A stretch of 64,000 bases of DNA from Casp-actino8 sp001510455 (lineage in GTDB: Bacteria; Actinomycetota; Acidimicrobiia; Acidimicrobiales; Ilumatobacteraceae): the NCBI GenBank assembly GCA_027592035.1, contig JAQCIK010000001.1, positions 1 through 64,000 of the forward strand, in the 5' to 3' direction. Position 1 is the stretch's first letter; each line of letters starts with the position of its first letter. The notes below the pieces were generated by a model. That model was not told the DNA's origin. It saw nothing but the letters and a program-made list of their open reading frames with translations, and did no database searches. Both the position numbers and the translations under genes were made by a program. Below are positions 1 through 8,855 of the stretch, one piece after another.

Positions 1-969
1 GCGATCGAGCGGGGTTGGCCGGTGCTCGCCGAAGCGAGGACGCGTTGGCGCCACGACGTGATCACTCATTTCGACTCGTTGGTGCGACAGGCAGCATTTG
101 CCGACACCGACGTGCCGGAGTTGGCCGTGCGGATCGGTGACCCGCCCGCATCGAAGGTGCTCGGACAGTGGTTGCTGCGTCACGGCGTTCGTCAGGTTCA
201 CGTGTCGACCGATGGGCGCGTGTACGACCCCGATGGGGTCATCGCCGAGCGGTTGGTGTGCGAAGTCGACGATCTGGTTCCCGTTTTCGGAGCGATGGAA
301 TCATGTGATCGCTCCTGGACCGAGCGGTGGAGCACCGCCGAGTCGAAGGCTCGCGCCTCCATCGAATCGGGTCTCCGATCCGATGACATGACCGGTGTCG
401 GCTCGGTCGTCACGTTCGCACGGGCGCTACCGGCCGAAACGGCGTTGGTGGTGTCGTCCTCGATGCCGATTCGCGATCTCGAATGGTTCGCCGGACCCCT
501 CGGAGAACGGCAGGTGTACAGCAATCGGGGAGCCAATGGGATCGACGGGGTGATCGCCACGGCGATCGGCGTGGCAACGGTGCACCCCGGTCCGGTCGCC
601 GTTCTGATCGGAGACGTGGCGACATTGCACGATTCGTCGTCTCTTGCCTCTTTGGCCCGTCGTCGACTCGACATTCGGCTCCTGGTGGTCGACAACGACG
701 GAGGTGGAATCTTTCATCACCTCCCGCAGAGAACGACGGTTCCCGACGACGTGTTCGAGGTTCTGTACGGCACACCTCATGGCACGGATTTCGTCGCGCT
801 GGCTGGCGCGCATGGAATCACGGCCGAGATCGTCGAGGATCGGCGCGCTCTCGAAGTGGCCGCCTCCGAAGTCGGACCTCGGGTCACTGTCGTGAGGACC
901 GAACGCGACGGTGATGTCGAAGCGCACCGACGACTGCATCGGGCGGTGGCCGAAGCTCTGGAGAGCTGA
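1..969 (+). CDS. menD: MenD, SEPHCHC synthase, C-terminal part (5' end outside window)
   Basis: The frame is open from the first base, so this is the last 322 residues of a longer protein. MenD is a thiamine-diphosphate enzyme of menaquinone synthesis that joins isochorismate and 2-oxoglutarate to give SEPHCHC. The ThDP-binding signature is visible: IGDVATLHD near residue 204 of the fragment, followed about 27 residues later by DNDGGGIFHHLPQ. The preceding SSSMPIRD and SNRGANGIDG stretches are characteristic of MenD rather than of other ThDP enzymes. The convergent menF and menG downstream support the pathway. The N-terminal PYR domain lies outside the window. Confidence 0.93.
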   Translation, partial: AIERGWPVLAEARTRWRHDVITHFDSLVRQAAFADTDVPELAVRIGDPPASKVLGQWLLRHGVRQVHVSTDGRVYDPDGVIAERLVCEVDDLVPVFGAMESCDRSWTERWSTAESKARASIESGLRSDDMTGVGSVVTFARALPAETALVVSSSMPIRDLEWFAGPLGERQVYSNRGANGIDGVIATAIGVATVHPGPVAVLIGDVATLHDSSSLASLARRRLDIRLLVVDNDGGGIFHHLPQRTTVPDDVFEVLYGTPHGTDFVALAGAHGITAEIVEDRRALEVAASEVGPRVTVVRTERDGDVEAHRRLHRAVAEALES

Positions 970-975
970 CGTCGG

Positions 976-2172
976 TCAGGCGCGGACGATCGCCGACAAC
1001 ATGGCCTGGAACTTGGCCTGAGTCTCGGCCAGTTCGGCATCGGGATCGGAGTCGGCGACGATGCCTCCGCCGGCGACGAGTCGAGCGCGGCGACGGTCCT
1101 CGGAGAACTCCGCACAGCGAATCGTGACGGCCCATACCCCGTCACCAGTGGCGTCGACCCATCCCACAGCGCCTCCGTAGCGACCGCGCTCGAAACCTTC
1201 GACCTCGGCGATCAGACGAAGTGCATCTGCTCGCGGATGGCCACCGAGAGCCGGAGTCGGACACAGACGTCGAGCGAGAGTGAGTGAGTCCGGTCGAGGT
1301 TCGCTGAGTCGACCTTCGACGAGGGTGCCGAGATGCTGAACGTTGGCGACCGGCACGATCGAAGGTTCGGGCTCCCAATCGAGGTAACTGCAGTCGGGCA
1401 GAAGGGTGTCGTGAACGACGTCGATGACGACTCGATGCTCGATCTGGTCCTTCACGCTGGCAACGAGAGCTTGCGCCAAGTCGGAGTCGGTGGCCGGGTC
1501 GCCGGTGCGAGGAGTGGTGCCCGCCAGAGGGTGAGAACGCACGACATCACCCTCGACGGAGACGAGAAGTTCCGGAGAAGCGCCGATGAGTCCGTCGTAC
1601 GAATACCGATAGCTGGATCCGAAAGACGCTCGGAGACGAAGCAGTACGGCGTGAATGTCGATCGGATCGTCGGACTCGACGGAGAGCTCGCGAGCGATCA
1701 CGGCTTTGACCAGATCTCCGCGTCGTGCAGCGTCGCGCGCCGCCTCGACGGCACTTCGATGGCGGGCGATCGAGGTCCCGGGCGACACCACGAAACGCGA
1801 CGAACTCGGAACGGGTCGCGTCGGGGAGGTGAGACCGGCGATCAGGTCGTTGTCTCGTTCGGGCTCACCGACGATGGTCACCCAGGAGCGGCCGTCCGAT
1901 GTCTTGCGAACAACGATTTCCGGAATCGTGAGAAGGCTGGGCGCTGACGGTGTGAACGCCAGGGCTCCGAGGGCCAACGGCCCAGCTTTGCCATCCGACT
2001 GGTCGTCGTGCTCGACCGTTCGCAGGACCTCGAGAGCTGCCTTCGAGTCGACGACTTGGGCGACGCCGCGACCGGCGAAACCGATGCCGTCGCGAACGAA
2101 GAGGTAACCGTCCCCACGAGCGATGTCGTTGAGGTCGATCTCGGCACCGAGCAGTGTCGTCCGAGCACGCAT
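976..2172 (-). CDS. menF: Isochorismate synthase MenF
   Basis: A 398-residue chorismate-binding-family enzyme converting chorismate to isochorismate, the first committed step to menaquinone. The C-terminal half carries the family core: a GGHPRADAL segment, then GRYGGAVGW, then VTIRCAEF and the terminal AGGGIVADSDP. It starts at an ATG three bases after the menG stop, so menG and menF form one transcript. It converges on menD with a 6-base gap. A salicylate or anthranilate synthase is possible by fold, but the company of menD and menG makes MenF the best call. Confidence 0.9.
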   Translation of the reverse strand: MRARTTLLGAEIDLNDIARGDGYLFVRDGIGFAGRGVAQVVDSKAALEVLRTVEHDDQSDGKAGPLALGALAFTPSAPSLLTIPEIVVRKTSDGRSWVTIVGEPERDNDLIAGLTSPTRPVPSSSRFVVSPGTSIARHRSAVEAARDAARRGDLVKAVIARELSVESDDPIDIHAVLLRLRASFGSSYRYSYDGLIGASPELLVSVEGDVVRSHPLAGTTPRTGDPATDSDLAQALVASVKDQIEHRVVIDVVHDTLLPDCSYLDWEPEPSIVPVANVQHLGTLVEGRLSEPRPDSLTLARRLCPTPALGGHPRADALRLIAEVEGFERGRYGGAVGWVDATGDGVWAVTIRCAEFSEDRRRARLVAGGGIVADSDPDAELAETQAKFQAMLSAIVRA

Positions 2173-2175
2173 GAT

Positions 2176-2883
2176 TCAGTCCCGAGTGGCGGTCAGAAGT
2201 TGGGTGATCCCGCCCGAGAAGACACGGTGTCGCGCATCGGAGAAACCGGCGTCTTTCAGGAGCTGAAGCATGACCTCGGGTTCGGGCAGATACGCCACGC
2301 TCTTGGGAAGGTACCGGTACGCCGCGCCATCGGACAGGAGGCCACCGATCTTCGGGACGACTTTTCCGAAGTAGAAGCCATGGCCCAATCGGATGAGTCG
2401 GCTCTTCGGTACACCGACGTCGAGGAGGGCGATTCGTCCGCCCGGTCGCACCACTCTGGCCAACTCGACGAAGAAGGATCGAAGGTCGACGAGGTTGCGG
2501 AGAGCGAATCCACAGGTCGCCCCGTCGACAGCGGAAGCGGCGAGGGGGAGGCGGAGGACGTCGGCCTGGGTTCGAGGCGCCTCCGAGCGATCGGCGGCCA
2601 ACATGCCGAAACTCAAGTCGAACGACAGGGGATGCAAGTCGGCCCGGCGAAGATCGATACAGAGGTCCCCGGTTCCGCTCGCCAGATCGATGACTCGACT
2701 ACCTGGTGGCAGGTTCAGCTCGGCGACCGCCTTCTTGCGCCAGCGGACGTCGAGACGAAACGTCATGATGCGGTTGACCATGTCGTAGCGAGGGGCGATG
2801 GCGTCGAACATGGTGCGTACCGCCGTGACCTTCTCGTCACCGGTCGGCAGCTCCGTGGTGTCCCAGGCTCGATCTTTCGTCAC
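2176..2883 (-). CDS. menG: Demethylmenaquinone methyltransferase MenG/UbiE
   Basis: A 235-residue SAM-dependent C-methyltransferase performing the last step of menaquinone synthesis. The N-terminal FDAIAPRYDMVNRIMTF and the SAM-binding motif VIDLASGTGDLCIDL are diagnostic of the UbiE/MenG family, as is the later ARVVRPGGRIALLDV. The start is GTG at 2883, exactly six bases after a TAACCT hexamer, so the message is probably leaderless. menF follows three bases after its stop. Confidence 0.93.
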   Translation of the reverse strand: MTKDRAWDTTELPTGDEKVTAVRTMFDAIAPRYDMVNRIMTFRLDVRWRKKAVAELNLPPGSRVIDLASGTGDLCIDLRRADLHPLSFDLSFGMLAADRSEAPRTQADVLRLPLAASAVDGATCGFALRNLVDLRSFFVELARVVRPGGRIALLDVGVPKSRLIRLGHGFYFGKVVPKIGGLLSDGAAYRYLPKSVAYLPEPEVMLQLLKDAGFSDARHRVFSGGITQLLTATRD

Positions 2884-2889
2884 ATCGTC

Positions 2890-2895
2890 AGGTTA
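2890..2895 (-). promoter_or_regulatory. -10 hexamer TAACCT of menG (leaderless)
   Basis: On the minus strand TAACCT is followed by six bases and then the GTG start of menG. No Shine-Dalgarno sequence is present. Confidence 0.6.
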
Positions 2896-2997
2896 TGGGG
2901 CCGACATCATGGGACGCCGTTCGGGTCGCCGACAGGGGTCACGGCTGGTCAGAATGTGAAGGGGCAGGCACGGGTCGGCTCGTTAGGGGGCAGAGCA

Positions 2998-4236
2998 ATG
3001 ATCGATTTCACCTTGGCGCCGGAACACGAGGAGATTCGCCGTCGGGTTCGTGACTTCGTCGACGGCCAGATCAGGCCGGCGATCGAGCCGTTCGGCCACC
3101 GAGAAGAAATGGACGGTGATGCCCACCGGGCCTACGTCGGGGAACTCATTCGGCTCCGCAAGCTTGCGGTCAGCGAGGGTCTGTGGCTCCCTCACATGCC
3201 CAAGGAATGGGGTGGCATGGGTCTCGGGCACGTGGCGTTGGCGATGGTGCAGGCCGAGGCGGCTCGCACGCGTGTCGGTCCGTGGGTCCTGAACTGTCAG
3301 GCCCCCGACGAGGGAAACATGCACACCCTCGTTCATTGGGGAACCGATGAACAAAAGCAGAAGTATCTGAAGCCGTTGTGTGACGGTGTGAGCTCGTCGT
3401 GCTTCGCGATGACCGAACCCGAAGTCGCTGGATCCGATCCGACATTGATCAGGACACACGCCATCAAGGACGGTGACGAGTGGATCATCAACGGCCACAA
3501 GTGGTTCATCTCGGGCGCGAATCGGGCCAAGTTCGCCATCCTCATTGCTCGAACCGAGATGGATGTTCCGGAGGGATCGCGTGGAGCCAACACTGCCTTC
3601 ATCGTGGATCTGCCGACCGAGGGTTGGAACAACGTTCGTGAGGTCGAGACCATGCATGGGCCGGGCGGCCACAGCGAGATCGTGATCGAGGATCTACGGA
3701 TTCACGATTCACAGATCCTCGGTGGACGCGGTAACGGGCATCGTCTCGGGCAGTACCGCCTCGGTCCGGCCCGTCTGGCCCATTGCATGCGCTGGATCGC
3801 TCAGGCCGAAACCGCCCTCGACATGATGGTCGACCGGTCTCTGAAGAGGTATTCGCACGGCTCGTACCTCGCCGAGAAACAGGGCGTTCAGTGGATGATC
3901 GCCGATTCGGCGATGGACTTGTACCAGTGCAAGTTGATGGTGCTCCATGCGGCGTACAAGATCGATCGGGGCGACGACTTCCGCACCGAAGTGTCGATGG
4001 CCAAGCACTTCGTCGCCAACAGCCTCAACCGCATCATCGATCGCGCCATCCAGGTTCATGGTGCACTCGGCTACTCGACCGATACGCCCCTCGCCAACAT
4101 GCTCCAGCACGCGCGCTGGGCTCGATTCGCCGACGGTGCCGACGAGATTCACCAGATGCGAATCGCCGAGAACACGATCAAGTCGTACACGGATACCGGG
4201 AGCACACGGCTGGCCACGGGAGACCTGCCCGTCTGA
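2998..4236 (+). CDS. Acyl-CoA dehydrogenase
   Basis: A 412-residue FAD-dependent acyl-CoA dehydrogenase. It oxidises an acyl-CoA to the 2-enoyl-CoA and passes electrons to ETF. Visible family features are MPKEWGGMGL in the N-terminal helical domain, CFAMTEPEVAGSDP at the FAD/substrate site, and the C-terminal QVHGALGYSTDTPL. The sequence resembles the ACAD10/11-type FadE group by its N-terminal FTLAPEHEEIRRRVRDFV. The frame is open far upstream to 2008, but homology begins at this ATG, which follows a purine-rich AGGGGGCAG. It converges on an acyl-CoA ligase three bases away, which suggests a fatty-acid or related acyl-CoA pathway. The substrate is unknown. Confidence 0.9.
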   Translation: MIDFTLAPEHEEIRRRVRDFVDGQIRPAIEPFGHREEMDGDAHRAYVGELIRLRKLAVSEGLWLPHMPKEWGGMGLGHVALAMVQAEAARTRVGPWVLNCQAPDEGNMHTLVHWGTDEQKQKYLKPLCDGVSSSCFAMTEPEVAGSDPTLIRTHAIKDGDEWIINGHKWFISGANRAKFAILIARTEMDVPEGSRGANTAFIVDLPTEGWNNVREVETMHGPGGHSEIVIEDLRIHDSQILGGRGNGHRLGQYRLGPARLAHCMRWIAQAETALDMMVDRSLKRYSHGSYLAEKQGVQWMIADSAMDLYQCKLMVLHAAYKIDRGDDFRTEVSMAKHFVANSLNRIIDRAIQVHGALGYSTDTPLANMLQHARWARFADGADEIHQMRIAENTIKSYTDTGSTRLATGDLPV

Positions 4237-4239
4237 TCG

Positions 4240-5853
4240 TCAGGAAGGGTCGACGACGCTCTTGGCCCATCGATAGTCGGCTTTGCCCGATGGCGAGCGA
4301 ACGATGCGCTCGACGAAGACATAGTCCTTCGGCAACTTGTACCTCGCCACGTGCCGGGACGCCTCGGCGTTCAGTTCGTCGTGAGTTGCCGTCGTTCCGG
4401 GACGAAGCTGAACGACCGCGACCACTTCGTTTCCCCATCGTTCACTGCGTCGGCCGGCAACCACGCAATCGAAAACTGCCGGATGAGGTTTGATGGCCGC
4501 CTCGACCTCTTCGGCGAAGATCTTCTCCCCACCGGAATTGATCGTGACTGAATCCCGACCGCGTAGTTCGACCGTGCCATCGGCTAGCAGCACAGCGCGG
4601 TCCCCGGGAACCACGTAGCGAACGCCGTCGATGACGGGATAGGTACGAGCAGTCTTGGCGGGGTCGCCGAGGTAACCAAGAGCCAGACGACCACTCTTGG
4701 CCAACCAGCCCACGTGGTTCTCGCCGGGTTCGATCACACGAGTCAGATCCTCGTCGAGAACATGGTTGTTGGGTGCAAGGGGAAAGGTTCCGGTCGTTGC
4801 GTTACCACCGGTGGAGAGATGCTGGAGTTGACCTCCAGCTTCCGACGAGCCGAGACCGTCGAGAATGGTCAGGGTCGGGTGATGGGAAAGGAACTCGTCC
4901 TTCATGTGGGCCGACAGTGCCGCTCCACCCGAGATGAGCACGACCAGACTCGAGATGTCGTACGAACCGCGATCGAGTTCGTCGAGAAGCGGACGACCGA
5001 AGGCGTCGCCGACGATGAGAAGAAAGTCGATTCGTTCTCGTTCGACGATCGTCCAGATGTCGACGGGATCGAGTCGTTCGGGAACGGATGGGACGAACAC
5101 CGTTCCACCGGCGTTCCAGGTTCCGAAACTGAGCCAATGTCCGGCTCCGTGCATGAAGGGAGGCGGAATCAAGGCTCGGCGTCCAGTGGTCGCGGCCACG
5201 AAGTCGGCGACCGACGCGGCGTCGCGGGAGCCGGCGAAACATTCGGTGAGAGCGTCGGCTTGTCGCCACATCACTCCCTTTGGCATACCGGTCGTCCCAC
5301 CGGTGTACAGGATGTAGAGATCGTCGGGTGACGATGGCGGTAGCGGATCGGATTTCGACGAAGACAGAGCGTCTTCGTACCAGACCGCTCCTTCGAGAAG
5401 TGGTGCCCCGCTCTCGTCGGGCACCTGAATCAAGACGGACAGGCGTGGCGTCCTATCTCGAACGGCGGCCAGTGTCTCGGCGAAGGCCGAGTGATAGACG
5501 ATCGCCGTGGCCCCCGAATCTCCCAACAAGTACGAGAGTTCTTCGGCGACGTAGCGATAGTTGACGTTGAAAGGAACGACGCGTGCCTTGAACGAGGCCA
5601 GCATGGTCTCGAGATACTCGTTGCCATTGTGCAGATAGATGGCGAGATGGTCCTGGCCGCTCTCGTGAGGGGCGAGATCCGAGCGTTCGGTGTGGCAACC
5701 GAGGCCTCGGGAAACGAGATAGTGGCCGAGCCGACGCGTCCGCTCGGTCATCTCGGCCCAGGTGTAACGCCGATCTCGAAAGACCAGACATTCCTCTCCG
5801 GGCCGCGTCGCTGCGATGGCTTCGTGGATCTCTCCGACCGTGAATTCGTGCAC
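4240..5853 (-). CDS. AMP-dependent acyl-CoA synthetase (FadD-like)
   Basis: A 537-residue ANL-superfamily ligase that activates a carboxylic acid through an acyl-adenylate to the CoA thioester. The P-loop-like YILYTGGTTGMPKGVMW, the central LGSSEAGG, the hinge region VVPGDRAVL and the C-terminal lysine segment SPSGKADYRWAK are all present, so it looks catalytically complete. It is probably a medium- or long-chain or aromatic acyl-CoA ligase. The start is GTG at 5853, six bases after TAACGT. It is transcribed alone and converges on the acyl-CoA dehydrogenase. Confidence 0.88.
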   Translation of the reverse strand: MHEFTVGEIHEAIAATRPGEECLVFRDRRYTWAEMTERTRRLGHYLVSRGLGCHTERSDLAPHESGQDHLAIYLHNGNEYLETMLASFKARVVPFNVNYRYVAEELSYLLGDSGATAIVYHSAFAETLAAVRDRTPRLSVLIQVPDESGAPLLEGAVWYEDALSSSKSDPLPPSSPDDLYILYTGGTTGMPKGVMWRQADALTECFAGSRDAASVADFVAATTGRRALIPPPFMHGAGHWLSFGTWNAGGTVFVPSVPERLDPVDIWTIVERERIDFLLIVGDAFGRPLLDELDRGSYDISSLVVLISGGAALSAHMKDEFLSHHPTLTILDGLGSSEAGGQLQHLSTGGNATTGTFPLAPNNHVLDEDLTRVIEPGENHVGWLAKSGRLALGYLGDPAKTARTYPVIDGVRYVVPGDRAVLLADGTVELRGRDSVTINSGGEKIFAEEVEAAIKPHPAVFDCVVAGRRSERWGNEVVAVVQLRPGTTATHDELNAEASRHVARYKLPKDYVFVERIVRSPSGKADYRWAKSVVDPS

Positions 5854-5859
5854 GGCTGG

Positions 5860-5865
5860 ACGTTA
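5860..5865 (-). promoter_or_regulatory. -10 hexamer TAACGT of the acyl-CoA synthetase gene
   Basis: TAACGT, six bases, then GTG at 5853 on the minus strand. The spacing predicts a leaderless transcript. Confidence 0.6.
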
Positions 5866-5944
5866 GGGAATTTCGAGGCTCCTCGTCGCATCAGGGTCCG
5901 GAGCCGTTGGCGACGTGTCGGTCGGGTGATCTCGTTCGGGTGGT

Positions 5945-5950
5945 TAGGGT
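5945..5950 (+). promoter_or_regulatory. -10 hexamer TAGGGT of the LLM gene at 5957
   Basis: TAGGGT, six bases, then GTG at 5957. This hexamer supports that start codon. Confidence 0.6.
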
Positions 5951-5956
5951 GGCGAG

Positions 5957-6952
5957 GTGATCGACACCGCACCCGTTTCGGGGCACTCGCCCGACGGAAT
6001 CCTCTTCGGAATCTTCGCCCCCCAGGGTTGGAAGATGGAGTTGGCCTCGATCGAAGGAGCATCGGCCAAGTGGGAGCGAACGGTTCAGGTGGCCCGATTG
6101 GCCGACGAGCTGGGATACGACTCACTCTGGCTCTACGACCATTTCCACAACGTTCCGCGTCCGTCGCACGAAACGGTGTTCGAGTGCTGGACGACGCTGT
6201 CGGCACTCAGTCAGATCACTCGACGTATTCGACTCGGCCAGATGGTCGGCTGCAACAGCTACCGCAATCCGGCTCTCATCGCCAAGATCACGTCGACCCT
6301 CGACGTGGTGTCCGGTGGACGTCTCGAATGGGGTATCGGTGCAGGTTGGTACGAGAACGAATACCGGGCGTACGGCTACGAGTTCCCGAAGCCGAAGGAT
6401 CGCATCGGAATGCTCCGGGAGAGTGTCGAGATCGTTCGCTCGATGTGGACGGAGCGAGAGACGACGTTCAAGGGGAAGTATTACGACGTCGTGCGAGCCA
6501 ACTGTGATCCGAAGCCGTTGCAGTCTCCTCGGCCGCCGATTCTGATCGGGGGTGGCGGAGAGCAGCTCACGCTTCGGGTGGTGGCCGAACACGCCGACTG
6601 TTCGAATTTCGGAGGGCGTATCGACGAGTGGACTCGTAAGCGCGACACTCTCTGGCAGCACTGCGAGCGAATCGGCCGCGATCCCGGCGAGATTCGTATG
6701 ACGTGGTCACCCGAGGTCTTCATCAGGCGTTCCGAACGGGAGATCGAAGCGGCTGGGAGTCGGAGCTTGTGGGGTGAGGACGTGGATTCCTGGCGAATGT
6801 CGAATCTGGTCGGAACCCCCGATCAGGTGGCCGACAAGATCGGGTCCTACATGGCGGCGGGATGTCGCGGGTTCATCCCGTGGTGCGCCGACTATCCCGA
6901 CACCGAGTCGTTGGAGTTGTTGGCGACAGAAGTCGCGCCACGCTTTCGCTGA
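5957..6952 (+). CDS. LLM-class F420-dependent oxidoreductase
   Basis: A 331-residue luciferase-like TIM-barrel flavin or F420 enzyme. The N-terminal barrel strands and loops are typical: LGYDSLWLYDHFHN, then RIRLGQMVGCNSYRNP, then GGRLEWGIGAGWYENEY. The C-terminal VGTPDQVADKIG closes the barrel in this family. The length and the WKMELASIEGA start resemble the mycobacterial Rv1855c-type group, usually taken as F420-dependent. The substrate is unknown. It converges on the MaoC gene and stands alone as a transcript. Confidence 0.85.
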   Translation: MIDTAPVSGHSPDGILFGIFAPQGWKMELASIEGASAKWERTVQVARLADELGYDSLWLYDHFHNVPRPSHETVFECWTTLSALSQITRRIRLGQMVGCNSYRNPALIAKITSTLDVVSGGRLEWGIGAGWYENEYRAYGYEFPKPKDRIGMLRESVEIVRSMWTERETTFKGKYYDVVRANCDPKPLQSPRPPILIGGGGEQLTLRVVAEHADCSNFGGRIDEWTRKRDTLWQHCERIGRDPGEIRMTWSPEVFIRRSEREIEAAGSRSLWGEDVDSWRMSNLVGTPDQVADKIGSYMAAGCRGFIPWCADYPDTESLELLATEVAPRFR

Positions 6953-6966
6953 CGCCGGTTATCCGA

Positions 6967-7425
6967 TCAGAAGAAGCTGCGGAAGATGATCTCGGCGACG
7001 CACGACGGTTTGCTCGCACCCTCGCACTCGAAGGTGAATTCCATCGTCATCTGGACACCTCCGGACACGTCTTCGACGTCGAGCAACTTCACTCCGAGTC
7101 GAAGGCGGGAACCCACCGGAACCGGCGACGGGAAGCGAACCTTGTTCGCCCCGTAATTGACGCCCATCGAGAATCCGTCGACCCGAACGACGGTCGGGTA
7201 CAGCATCGGACCGAGCGACAGGGTGAGGTAGCCGTGGGCGATCGGCCCTCCGAAGGGTCCCGCCTTGGCCCGTTCGACGTCGACGTGGATCCACTGGTGG
7301 TCTCCTGTCGCGTCGGCGAACTGGTTGACCCGTTCCTGTGTGATGTCGATGTAGTCGCTGTAGCCGAGGTGTTCGCCGACTGCGGCCTTCAGTTCGTCGG
7401 GACCGGAAATGACGCGAGGAGCCAT
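6967..7425 (-). CDS. MaoC-family enoyl-CoA hydratase
   Basis: A 152-residue hot-dog-fold protein of the MaoC/R-hydratase family, which hydrates trans-2-enoyl-CoA. The hydratase-2 motif is clear: QFADATGDHQWIHVD, with the catalytic Asp and His, then GPIAHGYLTLSL. The reading frame extends upstream to 8094, but homology begins at the ATG at 7425 (MAPRVISGPDELK), which lies six bases after TACTCT. Its partner dehydrogenase could be the FadE at 2998, though it is not in the same transcript. Confidence 0.88.
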   Translation of the reverse strand: MAPRVISGPDELKAAVGEHLGYSDYIDITQERVNQFADATGDHQWIHVDVERAKAGPFGGPIAHGYLTLSLGPMLYPTVVRVDGFSMGVNYGANKVRFPSPVPVGSRLRLGVKLLDVEDVSGGVQMTMEFTFECEGASKPSCVAEIIFRSFF

Positions 7426-7431
7426 GGTTTC

Positions 7432-7437
7432 AGAGTA
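7432..7437 (-). promoter_or_regulatory. -10 hexamer TACTCT of the maoC gene
   Basis: TACTCT, six bases, then ATG at 7425 on the minus strand. This hexamer decides the start against a much longer open frame. Confidence 0.6.
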
Positions 7438-7447
7438 GTCCGATGCC

Positions 7448-7900
7448 TCAGCGGTACCAGAGTCGTTGGTGCTCTCGACTCTGTGGATGCAAGAGCAGAG
7501 CGCACAGTGCCACTTCGAAGAGGAACGAGATGGTGTTGCGGCCCGTGACCTTGTCCCAGAGTCCGACGAAGGGGAGATCGGCCAGGACCCAGAATCGCAG
7601 GGCGAAGGGCGAGAAGGCGGCGACGAGGCCGAATCGATATCCGAGGCGTCGGTCGTTCGCCATGAGAAAGCCCGACAGAACGTGAGCAGCCACGACGACG
7701 AGCCCGACGACGAGCCCGAGCGAGCCCTTCGATACCCGTGCGTAGCCGATCCAGTCGGATCGATCCAGTAGGCCGACGAAGGCGAAGAACCCGTTGAGAT
7801 AAAGAAGCCAGGTCGCGATCTGGAGTGTCTGAGGTTGCATGCGGTCGAACCAGCGGCGGGGGTCGAGGCGAGCACGGGACATCGCTCCAGGATCGCGCAT
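7448..7900 (-). CDS. Small integral membrane protein, function unknown
   Basis: A 150-residue protein that I do not recognise. It has about four hydrophobic segments: IATWLLYLNGFFAFVGLL, SLGLVVGLVVVAAHVLSGFL, a middle segment around FGLVAAFSPFALRFWVLA, and a C-terminal one around FLFEVALCALLL. Short basic loops suggest a polytopic inner-membrane protein. The ATG at residue 7 (7882) has a GGAG in front and may be the true start. No motif gives a function. Confidence 0.6.
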   Translation of the reverse strand: MRDPGAMSRARLDPRRWFDRMQPQTLQIATWLLYLNGFFAFVGLLDRSDWIGYARVSKGSLGLVVGLVVVAAHVLSGFLMANDRRLGYRFGLVAAFSPFALRFWVLADLPFVGLWDKVTGRNTISFLFEVALCALLLHPQSREHQRLWYR

Positions 7901-7990
7901 GAGACGTCACCGAGAAGATTCGGCGGACGAAAGATGTGATACGAACGTCGGGGTGGGCCCTTCGTCGAGATCGGAAAAAGAGGCGAATTC

Positions 7991-8833
7991 GTGAGTCGGT
8001 CGGGTTTCGTGACCCTCGTCGGTCGGCCGAACGTCGGGAAGTCGTCTCTCGTCAATGCCATGTGTGGACGCAAGGTCTCCATCGTGTCCGACAAGCCACA
8101 GACGACGCGACGTCAGGTTCGGGGCATCGTTACGAGGTCCGACGGGCAGATCGTCTTCGTCGACACACCTGGTTTGCACAAACCTGTCACTGCACTCGGG
8201 GAGCGTGTCAATGCCTCGGCACTCGAGAGCTTGAGCGACGTCGACGTGGTGTGTCTGGTGATCGATGCGACGCAGCCGGTCGGATCAGGCGACTCCTGGG
8301 TCGCGGCTCGTCTCGACGCCACCAAGGCCGTCGTCGTGCTCAACAAAGTCGATGCCGTGTCGCGCGAAGTCGTGGTCGAACAGTTGGGGCGCCTCTCGTC
8401 CCTCGACGCCGAGAGCTACTTCCCAGTGTCGGCACGTAGCGGTGAGGGCATCGGAGCCCTCGTCGATCACCTCATGTCACGACTCCCCGAAGGACCGCTT
8501 TACTATCCCGACGACGCCATCAGCGATGTGTCCGAAGCGGACTGGGTGGCCGAACTCGTTCGAGAAGAACTCCTCGGAGTGATGCGTGACGAATTGCCGT
8601 ATTCGATCGCTACTCGAGTGGTCGACTTCGAAGACGGTCGAATCGTGTGTGAAATCCTCGTGGAGCGGGAGAGCCAAAAGGGGATGGTCATCGGACGAGG
8701 AGGATCGGTCCTGAAGCGGGTCGGTCAGAGAGTTCGCCGGCAACTCCCCGCCGGAACCGGACTCGAGTTGAAGGTCAAGGTCGACAAGGATTGGCAACGT
8801 CGGCCCGACCGCATCGAACGCCTGGGCTATTGA
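7991..8833 (+). CDS. era: GTPase Era
   Basis: A 280-residue ribosome-assembly GTPase that binds the 3' end of 16S rRNA. The G motifs are in order: GRPNVGKSS near residue 11, DTPG near 58, NKVD near 118, then SAR near 150. A C-terminal KH domain follows, with the loop VIGRGGSVLKRVG near 233. The start is GTG directly before the first strand. The gene is monocistronic here and converges on the GerMN lipoprotein gene. Confidence 0.95.
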   Translation: MSRSGFVTLVGRPNVGKSSLVNAMCGRKVSIVSDKPQTTRRQVRGIVTRSDGQIVFVDTPGLHKPVTALGERVNASALESLSDVDVVCLVIDATQPVGSGDSWVAARLDATKAVVVLNKVDAVSREVVVEQLGRLSSLDAESYFPVSARSGEGIGALVDHLMSRLPEGPLYYPDDAISDVSEADWVAELVREELLGVMRDELPYSIATRVVDFEDGRIVCEILVERESQKGMVIGRGGSVLKRVGQRVRRQLPAGTGLELKVKVDKDWQRRPDRIERLGY

Positions 8834-8855
8834 CACCCACCGAGCATCACGACCT

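Noticed and set aside
2008..2997. 330-codon upstream extension of the acyl-CoA dehydrogenase frame
   Set aside because: It runs antisense through menF and menG, has no family homology, and the ATG at 2998 starts the known fold.
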